From: a bacterium
GTDB lineage: Bacteria; Verrucomicrobiota; Verrucomicrobiae; Limisphaerales; J093
NCBI GenBank assembly: GCA_021839785.1
Contig: JAKCAB010000010.1
Span: forward strand, 1-15,494
DNA length: 15,494 nt
Direction: 5' to 3'
Shown: in pieces, positions 1 through 7,279 of the stretch
Position numbering within the stretch: the first letter of the stretch is position 1
Layout of the letters: the number at the start of each line of letters is the position of its first letter
Notes under the pieces: generated by a model
Seen by the model: the letters and a program-made list of their open reading frames with translations, nothing else
What the model was told of the DNA's origin: nothing
Databases searched by the model: none
Position numbers and translations under genes: made by a program

Positions 1-83
1 TTATTACCGGCTCGATGTCGGCCGCTCGCTTTGGCCGCCCGGCACTGTCTGATTGAACGAACCGTTTAACCCTTCGCTGTGCA
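1..83. other. Upstream flank of alr, possible end of a cut-off gene
   Basis: The first 83 bases hold no complete gene. Two plus-strand frames are open from the window edge, one to a TAA at 67-69 and one to a TGA at 50-52, so the 3' end of an upstream gene could be here. The visible peptide is under 25 residues and I cannot identify it. There is no clear Shine-Dalgarno sequence before the alr ATG. Confidence 0.3.
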
Positions 84-1262
84 ATGTCCCAAGTGCTCTC
101 CCTGCTGGAAACCGATTCCGAACCCGCCGCCGTTAGTGCGCCCGCGCCCGCGTCCCGCTCTGCGTGGGTCGAAATCGACGTGGCCCAGCTCCGCACCAAT
201 TTCCGCCTGATCCGCGAGGACCTGCCCGCCCGCGTCGGCCTGGCGCCGGTTGTGAAAGACAACGCCTACGGGCACGGCGCGCTCACGGTTGCACGCGCCG
301 CGGTCGAGGTCGGGGCGCGCTTTCTCGCGGTCAACACCCTCGAGGAAGCCGACGAACTCCGGCGCGCGGGATTTCGCACGCCGCTTTTGCTGCTGGGTGA
401 ACGGCATCCGGACGAATTGCCGGCCTGCGTGGCGCATGGTTGGCGGGTGTGTGTGGGCGAACTGGCGATCGCGCGCGAGCTCAGCCGGCTGGCCGTGGAG
501 GCCGGCCGCACGGTGGCGGTGCATCTCAAACTCGACACCGGCATGGGCCGCTTCGGCGTGCGCTGGGATGAGCTCGCTGCCGCACTCCCCGAGCTGGTCG
601 GCCTTCCGGGCCTCGAATGGGAGGGCGTTTCCAGCCATTTCGCCATGTCCGACGAGGCGGACAAATCTTTCGCTCTGCTGCAACTCGAGCGTTACCAGGC
701 CTCGCTGCAAAGCCTCATCGAAGCCGGAATTCGGTCGCGTTTCCAGCACCTTTGCAACAGCGGCGGCGTCCTCGATTTGGCGGCGGCTCACTTCAACCTG
801 GTCCGGCCCGGCATCCTGGCGCTGGGCGTGTTTCCGTCGCGCGTGTGCCGGCGCCTTCCCGGCATCGCGCCGGTGATGAGCGTCAAGGCTCGGCTCGTGT
901 CCGTGCGGCGGCTCCAGCCGGGCGACCCTTGCGGGTACGGCCTGCGCTACCACGCGTCCACGCCGCGCCGGATCGGCATCGTGCCGGTCGGCTACGGCGA
1001 TGGCTTTCCGCGCCTGCGCAACGTGGGCGAAGTGCTCGTTCGCGGGCGACGCGCGCCGCTGATCGGTTCGGTGGCGATGGATGCCTTTGCCGTGGACCTG
1101 ACCGACGTTCCGGATGCGCAACTCTGGGACGAAGTCGTCCTCCAAGGCCGACAGGGTGGCGAAGAAATCACCGCCCAGGATCTCGCGCGTTGGAAAGGCA
1201 GCGTCTCTTACGACATCTTGGCCGGCTGGCGCGCGCGCTTGCCCCGCGTCTGCGTGGGGTGA
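84..1262 (+). CDS. alr: Alanine racemase
   Basis: PLP-dependent cytoplasmic enzyme that interconverts L- and D-alanine and supplies D-Ala for peptidoglycan. The 392-residue product has the Alr N-terminal barrel with the PLP-lysine motif VVKDNAYGHG (Lys58) and the second catalytic region CGYGLRY (Tyr285). The Lys-Tyr spacing is 227 residues, almost that of the Geobacillus enzyme (Lys39/Tyr265, from family knowledge). GYGDGFPRL and SVAMDAFAVDLTD follow in the expected order; the usual MDQ is MDA here. About 25 extra residues, rich in Ala and Pro, precede the conserved start SAWVEIDVAQLRTN, so a shorter start is possible, but ATG at 84 is the first plausible codon. The gene converges on the permease, with about 40 bases between stop codons and no obvious terminator. 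Confidence 0.95.
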   Translation: MSQVLSLLETDSEPAAVSAPAPASRSAWVEIDVAQLRTNFRLIREDLPARVGLAPVVKDNAYGHGALTVARAAVEVGARFLAVNTLEEADELRRAGFRTPLLLLGERHPDELPACVAHGWRVCVGELAIARELSRLAVEAGRTVAVHLKLDTGMGRFGVRWDELAAALPELVGLPGLEWEGVSSHFAMSDEADKSFALLQLERYQASLQSLIEAGIRSRFQHLCNSGGVLDLAAAHFNLVRPGILALGVFPSRVCRRLPGIAPVMSVKARLVSVRRLQPGDPCGYGLRYHASTPRRIGIVPVGYGDGFPRLRNVGEVLVRGRRAPLIGSVAMDAFAVDLTDVPDAQLWDEVVLQGRQGGEEITAQDLARWKGSVSYDILAGWRARLPRVCVG

Positions 1263-1301
1263 GCGAGGCTGCGTGCGTTTGATTGGCGGTGGCGCTCACG
1301 C

Positions 1302-2606
1302 TCACGAAGCGGGTGGCGAACCGGCCTTGCTTCTTGCGCGCGTCCACTGCCACGCCAGCCAACCCAAGGCGAGCGTGCCGAGGCCGAAGAGGCTTTCCAC
1401 CGGCCGCCGCCAGACGGTGAACGTGGTCATCGCCAGCACCGCCGCCACAAACAGCACCGGCACGACCGGCCAGCCCGGCACCGGCAGCGACGGACCTTCG
1501 CGCCGACGCAAGGCGATCAGGCCCGCCACGGTCGCCGCCGTGCCGAGGCTCAAGGTGAAGCCCATGTAAGTGAGCAACCACTCGTAGCTGGCGCTCCAGA
1601 GCAGCGCCAACGCCAGGCCGGCCTGGAGCGCGATGGCGGGGCGGGGCGGGCCAGCGCCGGCGGCCAGGACGCGGGGCAGGTAACCGTCCGCCGCCATCCG
1701 GGCATACACGCGCGGTCCGGCCATGATCAGCGAGGAAATGGAACTGACCAGCGCCAGCGCCACGATGGCCGTGACCGCGTCCGCCCAGGCGCGCCCGCCC
1801 AAGGCCTCCGCCGCGAGCCGGCCCACTTCGAGTTTGCCGGCGAGTTGGGCGGTGGGCGCGGCGAAAACGAACACGGTGTTCAGCGCCAGGTAAAGCGCGG
1901 TCACCAGGCCGGTGCCGAGCAACAAGGCCCGCGGCAGGGTGCGCTCGGCGTCGCGCACTTCGCTGCCGATATAGACCGCGGCGTTCCAGCCCGAATAGCT
2001 GAACGAAATCCAGACCAGCGCCACGCCGAAGGCCGCCAGCGACGCGGGAGCGGCGGTCGTTGGCACTGGTGCTGGCAGGCGCGGAGCGGCCATTGCGGCG
2101 AAGCCGGCGATCAGCGCCACCTTGAGGACCACCGCGGCGTTCTGCACCCACGCGCCTCGTTGGACATGCAAGGCGTGGACGGTCGCAAAGCCCAGGACGA
2201 GCAACGTGCCGGCAAGCTGCGGCGGCCAGCCCGGCAGCCAGGTTTTGGTGTACTCGCCAAAGGCGAACGCCGATCCCGCGAGCGGCGCGGAGAAGCCGAC
2301 GAGCAGCGACAACCAGCCGGCGACATATCCCGCCGCCGGGTGCAGGGTGCGCGACAGGAACAGGTATTCACCGCCGGATTCCGGGATGTGCCGCGCCAAC
2401 GCGCCGTAGCAGGCTGCGCCGAGCGCGGCGACACCGCCCCCCACCGCCCAGGCCGTCAGCACGATCCACGGCGAGTGCAAGTCGGCCAGCAGGAAGCCGC
2501 TGGTGGTGAACACGCCCGTGCCAATCATGTTGGCTACGACCAGCGCGGTCGCGCTGAGCAGACCGAGTTGGCGGGGCGGCGACGCGACAGGATCGGCGGC
2601 AGCCAC
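1302..2606 (-). CDS. APC-superfamily amino acid permease
   Basis: Inner-membrane transporter of the amino acid-polyamine-organocation superfamily. The 434-residue product has about 12 hydrophobic segments. The first carries the family signature VVANMIGTGVF (around residues 23-33), and PESGGEYLFLSRTLHPAAGYVAGW follows TM2. Other strong helices lie near 90-117, 191-215, 230-252 and 274-302. Substrate cannot be read from sequence; the best guess is a neutral amino acid by exchange or proton symport. The start is a GTG (2604-2606) with no clear ribosome binding site, chosen because it leaves about 13 residues before TM1. It is the last gene of a minus-strand series, 45 bases after the methyltransferase stop, so co-transcription is likely. 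Confidence 0.85.
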   Translation of the reverse strand: MAAADPVASPPRQLGLLSATALVVANMIGTGVFTTSGFLLADLHSPWIVLTAWAVGGGVAALGAACYGALARHIPESGGEYLFLSRTLHPAAGYVAGWLSLLVGFSAPLAGSAFAFGEYTKTWLPGWPPQLAGTLLVLGFATVHALHVQRGAWVQNAAVVLKVALIAGFAAMAAPRLPAPVPTTAAPASLAAFGVALVWISFSYSGWNAAVYIGSEVRDAERTLPRALLLGTGLVTALYLALNTVFVFAAPTAQLAGKLEVGRLAAEALGGRAWADAVTAIVALALVSSISSLIMAGPRVYARMAADGYLPRVLAAGAGPPRPAIALQAGLALALLWSASYEWLLTYMGFTLSLGTAATVAGLIALRRREGPSLPVPGWPVVPVLFVAAVLAMTTFTVWRRPVESLFGLGTLALGWLAWQWTRARSKAGSPPAS

Positions 2607-2651
2607 CGCGGGAGACGATTTGGGTGAGGGAGGCGTGGCGGAAACGGCCGG

Positions 2652-3392
2652 TCAAGGCCCGGTTTTGCGGAAGCGCACGATGTAGTTGTCCTTCAGGAAA
2701 TCGAGTTGCTCGATCTGTTTGAAGCCTGCCGCCTCGATCTCGGCCGAGAAGACCTCCTGGCCGGCGCGAACGTGGTTCAGCGTCCATTCGGAGGTCTTGC
2801 CTGGAATGCGTTTGAAGTCCACGAGCACCAACTCGCCGCCCGGCTTCAGCGCCTGGTGAATCGAAGCCAGCGTGTGTTGCGGGTACTCGAAGTGGTGGTA
2901 GGTGTCGCAGATGAAGGCGAGGCTGATCGAACTCGGCGCCAGTTCGGTCGAGCGTTCGGTGCCACGCACAGGCTGGATGTTCTTGAGCCCGGCCGCGGTG
3001 GCGCGTTCCGCGATGTGGCTCAGGAAGTCCTTCACGATATCGACGGCGAAGACTTTGCCGGTCGGACCCACCCGCTCCGCGAAGAGCATGGTGAACAGGC
3101 CGGTGCCGGCGCCGATGTCCGCGATCTGTTCGCCCGGCTTGACCTTGGCTGCGGCGACGATGCGCTCGCGCTGGTCGTAAATTTCGCGGCCTTCGTGCTC
3201 GAAGCGCTCGGTCCACTGCGCGACGTCCACGTGCGGTTTCAGGAACTCGGCGTTGACGCCGGGTTTGACGTCCGCCTCGGGCGGTTGAGCCGTTGCGGAC
3301 GTCGTGGCACCGGTTTGGGCCTGCAGTTGCAGCCCCAACGACAGGGTGGCGAGGGCCTGGAAGCATCGTCCCCAAGGATAGGGTTTGTTCAT
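2652..3392 (-). CDS. Class I SAM-dependent methyltransferase with N-terminal signal peptide
   Basis: Seen: the 246-residue product has the Rossmann SAM-binding motif I IADIGAGTGLF (about residues 90-100), an acidic residue ending strand 2 (VFAVDIV, Asp118), CDTYHHFEYP, and ALKPGGELVLVDFKR for strands 4-5. The ATG at 3392 is preferred over one 26 codons upstream because it begins a signal-peptide-like segment: basic Lys3 and Arg9, then the hydrophobic run ALATLSLGLQLQAQ, then a Thr/Ala-rich linker. This resembles a recurring bacterial family of methyltransferases with predicted secretion signals. Methyl acceptor unknown. Export would be odd for a SAM enzyme, since SAM is cytoplasmic. The gene lies between the permease (45 bases downstream) and the transferase-like gene (156 bases upstream). 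Confidence 0.8.
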   Translation of the reverse strand: MNKPYPWGRCFQALATLSLGLQLQAQTGATTSATAQPPEADVKPGVNAEFLKPHVDVAQWTERFEHEGREIYDQRERIVAAAKVKPGEQIADIGAGTGLFTMLFAERVGPTGKVFAVDIVKDFLSHIAERATAAGLKNIQPVRGTERSTELAPSSISLAFICDTYHHFEYPQHTLASIHQALKPGGELVLVDFKRIPGKTSEWTLNHVRAGQEVFSAEIEAAGFKQIEQLDFLKDNYIVRFRKTGP

Positions 3393-3516
3393 GGGGGCAA
3401 ACCGTACCGGCGAAAGGTGGCTTTGGCAAAGCGGCCGATGCGGGAGCGGGATTTCCCGGGCGTCCGGCACCCCGGCCAGACCTCATCAATCATCCCCTGC
3501 GGATTGGTACAATTTA

Positions 3517-3532
3517 TGTCGCAATTGCGACA
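3517..3532. promoter_or_regulatory. Perfect 16-bp palindrome, operator-like
   Basis: TGTCGCAATTGCGACA is a perfect inverted repeat with no spacer. It lies just 3' of the transferase-like gene and 125 bases upstream of the methyltransferase start, both on the minus strand. Its size and AT-rich centre suit a dimeric repressor site. I cannot assign the regulator, and no convincing -35/-10 pair is visible around it. Confidence 0.5.
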
Positions 3533-3548
3533 GAATATGTGCCGATGT

Positions 3549-4376
3549 CTAAGTGCCCGCGAGCAGTTCGGGCGGCGGCGGCGCCAGGCGGAACTCGCTC
3601 GCGGCCGCCATCTTCGCGAACGATCCCGCGTGAAAGGCGTCCCGATACTCGGGCATTTCGAGGAGGTGTTTGCCCGGAAGTTGCGTGTCGCGGAGGACCA
3701 GGAACTTGAGTTCCGCCAAGTTGCTGGACCACCGGAAGCCGTTGCAGAACTCCAGTCCGGCGAACTGGGTTTTGTAGAGCGCCCGCGTCGAGTAGCAGGT
3801 GCCGAGGTGCAAATACTCCACTCCGCGTTCGGCGAAGAATCCCGCCGCGTGCGTCATCATGTACATGCCCAGGTTGCGGCTGAAATGCGCGAGGTCGTAA
3901 AACGCGTAGTAGTAATAGGCTACGGCCGGCTCTTCGAGGAACAACAGCGCGGTGCCCACTTCCCGGCCGGACACGGTGTCGGTGAAGAGCAGCAGGTGCG
4001 AAATCACCGGCGAGGACATGAGGCTGTCGAGCCGCGCGAAGGACATGACCTCCTCGCCGAAGCGTTGGTCGGCGTAGGCTTTCCAGGCCTGGCGCCGCGC
4101 GTCGGTGTAGTCGAAAGCGGCGCGCGGAATCAGTTCCGCGACGATCCCCGCGCCTTTGCGCAGAATGCGGCGGTTCTCCGAGGAAGGCTGATAGTTGGCC
4201 AGCGGCACGCGGAGATTTCGGCAAAGGTAGTAACGATCCAGTTGGGGCGAAGCCGGCAGGAAACCGCGGCGGAAGAAGTCGGCCGGCCGCTCGCCGGCTT
4301 CCGGCAGCGCCCAGATTACGTACGGGTAGATGTACCGGCTGTAATCCGAGCAGGTTTCGGAGAACACAAGCTTCAT
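3549..4376 (-). CDS. Leucyl/arginyl-tRNA-protein transferase-like (ATE/Bpt-related) GNAT-fold protein
   Basis: 275 residues. The segment YYLCRNLRVPLANYQPSSENRRILRKG (about 49-75) matches the conserved block of the bacterial Bpt/ATE family (RVPVADFRPSxSQRRxLRRN in typical members). The C-terminal block YYYYAFYDLAHFSRNLGMYMMTHAAGFFAERGVEYLHLGTCY, then ALYKTQFAGLEF and a GFRW motif, matches the family's GNAT-like transferase fold. True family members transfer Leu or Arg from tRNA to protein N-termini as an N-degron signal. Here the cysteine-rich N-terminal part is degenerate: only Cys9 and Cys52 remain in the first 60 residues and there is no CxxC. Aminoacyl-protein transfer is therefore uncertain, and another acyl acceptor is possible. 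ATG at 4376. It leads the minus-strand cluster with the methyltransferase and permease. Confidence 0.7.
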   Translation of the reverse strand: MKLVFSETCSDYSRYIYPYVIWALPEAGERPADFFRRGFLPASPQLDRYYLCRNLRVPLANYQPSSENRRILRKGAGIVAELIPRAAFDYTDARRQAWKAYADQRFGEEVMSFARLDSLMSSPVISHLLLFTDTVSGREVGTALLFLEEPAVAYYYYAFYDLAHFSRNLGMYMMTHAAGFFAERGVEYLHLGTCYSTRALYKTQFAGLEFCNGFRWSSNLAELKFLVLRDTQLPGKHLLEMPEYRDAFHAGSFAKMAAASEFRLAPPPPELLAGT

Positions 4377-4743
4377 GGCTCAAACCAGGCGCGTCACCGG
4401 CGTTTTCACGGCGCGGTGCATAGCACGCGCCTCTCGCGTCTTCAACTCCGGGACGTCCGAGCCGAACGGCTGGCAGCGCCGATCGACGCGGGACTTCGCC
4501 GAGCGAGGCGATTTGCGCAACCGCGTTTTGCCCGCATTTTAACCGCCTATGCCGAAAGGCGGTTATCGACAAGGCCGGCAGTCATGCACGCAACACCCCT
4601 TGTGGAAGGCAGGGTTTCCGCGTTCCGCCAGCAAACCGTTTGGCGGTCGGTCGCGGTTTTTTTGCCGCACTGGCAGTCCGCGCTTTGCGGCCGGCCGCGA
4701 TTTTGGTAGCGTGCCTTCGGCGTAACTACGACCCGTGGACACC
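4377..4743. other. Divergent intergenic region
   Basis: These 367 bases separate the start of the transferase-like gene (minus) from the nitroreductase start (plus) and must hold both promoters. No credible gene is visible. It contains a perfect 9-bp-arm stem-loop at 4540-4565. A looser inverted repeat, CCGCCA (4625-4630) with TGGCGG (4641-4646), is followed 10 bases later by a run of seven T. I cannot assign -35/-10 boxes with confidence. Confidence 0.6.
4540..4565. repeat. Inverted repeat with 9-bp perfect arms
   Basis: TAACCGCCT (4540-4548) and AGGCGGTTA (4557-4565) are exact reverse complements around an 8-base loop. No T-run follows on either strand, so it does not look like an intrinsic terminator. 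It could be an operator for one of the two divergent genes. Confidence 0.55.
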
Positions 4744-5394
4744 ATGAACCCGATCACCTCCCAGCAACTCCTCGACGCGCAGAACTGGCGTTACGCGACC
4801 AAGAACTTCGACCCGACACGCCCGATCCCCGACGAAACCTGGGCCGCGCTGGAGCAGACCCTGGTGCTCACCCCCTCTTCGTTCGGCCTGCAGCCCTACC
4901 GGTTCCTCGTCATCGACAACAAGGAGTTGCGCCAGAAGCTCCTCCCTCACGCCTGGAACCAGCGCCAGGTGGTGGATGCCGCGCGGTTTGTCGTCTTCGC
5001 CGCGCGAACCGACGTGACCGCGCAGGAGATCGACGCCTATGTTCAACTCGTGGCCACCACGCGGGACGTTTCCGTGGACAGCCTCGCGGGCCTTCGTGGC
5101 ATGATGGCGGGCATGCTGCTGGCCGAGGCAACCAAGTCGTTTGTGCCACATTGGACGGCGCGGCAGGCGTACATCGCCTTGGGCAATCTGCTCACCGCCG
5201 CGGCGTTGCTGGGCGTGGATGCCTCGCCCATGGAGGGGTTCGTGCCCGCGGAGTTTGATCGCGTGCTCGGCCTGCCCGCTCAAGGCCTGACGGCGGTCGT
5301 TTGCTGCGCTCTGGGCTACCGCGCCGCCGGCGACAAATACGCGACCGCGCCCAAGGTGCGATTCCCGGTGAACGAACTCGTGAACCACGTTTGA
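4744..5394 (+). CDS. NAD(P)H-dependent nitroreductase (NfsB-like)
   Basis: FMN-dependent cytoplasmic oxidoreductase of the nitroreductase superfamily, usually reducing nitroaromatics, quinones or similar acceptors with NAD(P)H. The 216-residue product shows the FMN-contact start NWRYATKNFDP (about 14-24), LTPSSFGLQPYRFLVI, and near the C-terminus QAYIALGNLLTAAALLGVDASPMEGF, which is the NfsB-type signature (family GxDSxPIEGF). A GTG three codons upstream (4735) is in frame, but ATG at 4744 fits the family length better; neither has a strong Shine-Dalgarno sequence. Physiological substrate cannot be deduced. The gene stands alone, with the mobile repeat and then trpS downstream. Confidence 0.88.
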   Translation: MNPITSQQLLDAQNWRYATKNFDPTRPIPDETWAALEQTLVLTPSSFGLQPYRFLVIDNKELRQKLLPHAWNQRQVVDAARFVVFAARTDVTAQEIDAYVQLVATTRDVSVDSLAGLRGMMAGMLLAEATKSFVPHWTARQAYIALGNLLTAAALLGVDASPMEGFVPAEFDRVLGLPAQGLTAVVCCALGYRAAGDKYATAPKVRFPVNELVNHV

Positions 5395-5428
5395 GCAGCC
5401 GTGGCGCCGTCTCCGGTCGAGACGCGCG

Positions 5429-5518
5429 GGTAGCGTCCTGATTTCAAATGGGTGGCTGCGCCGCTGCGTCGGCGCCGGGGGATGCGGCAGCACCGACGCC
5501 ACCAAATCAGGACACTGA
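5429..5518 (+). repeat. Palindromic interspersed repeat, copy A
   Basis: About 90 bases between the nitroreductase and trpS. The outer arms GGTAGCGTCCTGATTT (5429-5444) and AAATCAGGACACT (5504-5516) are near-perfect inverted repeats, and inner GGTGGC/GCCACC pairs extend the stem. Its first 34 bases from 5431 match the reverse complement of copy B (14075-14165) with a single difference (TAGCGTCCTG versus TAGTGTCCTG); the interiors are more diverged but share G/C-rich composition. No ORF inside. It looks like a small MITE- or REPIN-like mobile repeat. Unlike copy B, no clear flanking direct repeat is seen. Confidence 0.85.
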
Positions 5519-5570
5519 TGCGCCGCACCCGCTATTGCGCCCGGCAACGCCGCCTTGCTAGCCTTTTGCC

Positions 5571-6536
5571 ATGCGGATTTTGTCAGGCATCCAACCGTCC
5601 GGCGCGCTGCATCTTGGAAATTATTTCGGCATGATGAAGCCGGCGATCGAACTCCAGGACCAGGGTGACGCCTATTATTTCATCGCGGATTGGCATTCGA
5701 TGACGTCGCTGACCGATCCCGCGATGCGGCGCCAATACTCACTGGACGTGGCGCTGGACTTCCTGGCCTGCGGTCTCGATCCGAAGCGCACGGTGTTCTT
5801 CCGCCAATCCGACGTGCCCGAAGTGGCGGAGTTGACGTGGATGCTGAGCACGGTCACGCCGATGGGTCTGCTCGAACGCTGCCATAGTTACAAGGACAAG
5901 CTGGCGAAAGGCTTGTCCTTCAATCACGGCTTGTTCGCGTACCCGGTGTTGATGGCGGCGGACATCCTCATCTACGACTCGAACGTGGTGCCCGTTGGCC
6001 GCGACCAAAAGCAACACGTCGAAGTGACCCGCGACATCGCCATCAAGTTCAACGAGCAGTACGGTGAGACCTTCGTGCTGCCCGAACCGCGGATTCGCGA
6101 CGAAGTGGCAGTGGTGGCGGGCACGGACGGCCAGAAAATGAGCAAGAGCTACGGCAACACCATCGAGATCTTCGGCGACGAGAAGGCGACCCGGAAGAAG
6201 ATCATGGGCGTTGTCATGGACAGCCGCACGCCGCAGGAACCGAAGCCGGACGCGGACCAGAACCTGGCGGTGCAGTTGCTCAAGTTGGTGGCGCCGGTGG
6301 AGGTGGCGCGTGACTTTGAGGCCCGGCTGCGGGCGGGTGGGCTGGGTTACGGTGACCTCAAGAAGGCGCTGTTCGAGCATTACTGGGACCACTTCGCCGA
6401 ACCGCGGAAGCGTCGCGCCGAACTGGTCGCCAACCTCGACTTTGTCCACCAAGTGCTCCGCGACGGTGCGGCCAAGGCGCGAGCTCTCGCCGCGACAGTT
6501 CTCGGCCGGGCGAAGCGCAACGCCGGGCTAGTCTGA
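5571..6536 (+). CDS. trpS: Tryptophanyl-tRNA synthetase
   Basis: Class Ic aminoacyl-tRNA synthetase that charges tRNA-Trp. The 321-residue product is full length for bacterial TrpRS. It begins MRILSGIQPSGALHLGNYFG, with the HIGH-type motif as HLGN (14-17), and has GQKMSKSYGN (KMSKS at 189-193). Between them are SDVPEVAELTWMLSTVTPMGLLERCHSYKDK and YPVLMAADILIYDSNVVPVGRDQKQHVEVTRDIA, both typical of TrpRS. ATG at 5571 gives the canonical N-terminus. Copy A of the mobile repeat ends about 50 bases upstream and may sit in or near its promoter. Confidence 0.97.
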   Translation: MRILSGIQPSGALHLGNYFGMMKPAIELQDQGDAYYFIADWHSMTSLTDPAMRRQYSLDVALDFLACGLDPKRTVFFRQSDVPEVAELTWMLSTVTPMGLLERCHSYKDKLAKGLSFNHGLFAYPVLMAADILIYDSNVVPVGRDQKQHVEVTRDIAIKFNEQYGETFVLPEPRIRDEVAVVAGTDGQKMSKSYGNTIEIFGDEKATRKKIMGVVMDSRTPQEPKPDADQNLAVQLLKLVAPVEVARDFEARLRAGGLGYGDLKKALFEHYWDHFAEPRKRRAELVANLDFVHQVLRDGAAKARALAATVLGRAKRNAGLV

Positions 6537-6630
6537 AATTCGCGGGGATTTCTATCCGGATCGAGCCTCGGCGCGGCGGGTGAACCACGCGGTTGGCGCG
6601 TCAAATCCTGCCTGCGTCTCCTTCAAAGCA

Positions 6631-6656
6631 AAGGGCAGGTCAGATGACCCGCCCTT
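6631..6656 (-). terminator. Stem-loop after the PEP-CTERM remnant, possible terminator
   Basis: AAGGGCAGGTC (6631-6641) pairs with GACCCGCCCTT (6646-6656), an 11-bp stem with one mismatch and a 4-base loop. It lies 28 bases past the minus-strand PEP-CTERM stop and about 95 bases past the trpS stop, so it may serve both converging units. The minus-strand tail (TGCTTTG) is only moderately T-rich, hence medium confidence. Confidence 0.55.
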
Positions 6657-6683
6657 GCGTGAAAGCGAAATGGTTCGAGGCGC

Positions 6684-7262
6684 TTAAGCCTTGCGGAAAC
6701 GGCGGCAGGCGCCGAAACCCAACAAACCCAAGCCCGCGACCGCACCCCACCCTGCCGGTTCTGGCACAGGAGCCATACCACTAACTGTCATTGACCACCC
6801 CTGACTAGAACCACTCTTTGTCATATTGACACTCCCGGAACCGTCCTCCTCAGAATAACCGCTTTCGATCCAACTTCCGGTCAAAAAAACCGCTCTGCTG
6901 CATTTGTCAAAGTGTCGAAGAACTGTAGGTCAAGCTCCAAGTAGATGCGTTGAGATCGAACGTGATATTGGGAGAACCCGTCTTCGTGAGAGTGAGCCAA
7001 CCGGAAACGGGACCGCCCGTGTAAGAAGTGCCGGCAGTCTTGGTTAGAGTCAGAGGTTTGATCGTGCCCAGCGTGTAGCCGGCCAGAAAGCCGCTAGTGC
7101 TATCCGTAGTTCCAATCGAGTAAGTAAACGCGATGGGAGTGGATAATTCACCGAAGCGTTCGGCATTGGACTCGCAGAAAAAGTGCCCGAAAGACCCACG
7201 GATCCATCTCCGAGCACCGCCGCCGCAGCCGAACCCCGGAGGGGGCAAGACGCGCCGCGCAC
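6684..7262 (-). pseudogene. Frameshifted PEP-CTERM sorting-domain protein remnant
   Basis: Three protein-like segments on the minus strand join only with frameshifts. From about 7262: AAAAVLGDGSVGLSGTFSASPMPNASVN in one frame. Then STPIAFTYSIGTTDSTSG through GSPNITFDLNASTWSLTYSSSTL in the next frame, ending at a TGA (6907-6909). Then LTGSWIESGYSEEDGSG to the C-terminus in the first frame again. The end is a PEP-CTERM tail: VPEPAG, then a hydrophobic Gly/Leu-rich helix (WGAVAGLGLLGFGAC), then RRFRK. Known for the family: PEP-CTERM tails send proteins to the EpsH/XrtA exosortase for surface anchoring. No signal peptide or start is recognisable, so the N-terminus is missing, cut near the neighbouring IS. 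The shifts map roughly to 7130-7150 and 6885-6912. Sequencing error is the alternative to decay. Confidence 0.75.
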
Positions 7263-7279
7263 GGAAAACTGGTCGAGGG

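Noticed and set aside
66..1145. Long minus-strand reading frame opposite alr
   Set aside because: Arg/Ala/His-rich translation with no family motifs, fully antisense to a clear alanine racemase; a high-GC shadow.
4625..4663. Possible intrinsic terminator (CCGCCA/TGGCGG then seven T)
   Set aside because: The T-run starts 10 bases after the short stem and no upstream plus-strand gene needs it.
2706..4709. 667-codon plus-strand reading frame across the minus-strand cluster
   Set aside because: It overlaps two recognisable minus-strand genes and their intergenic regions, and the translation has no domain-like order.
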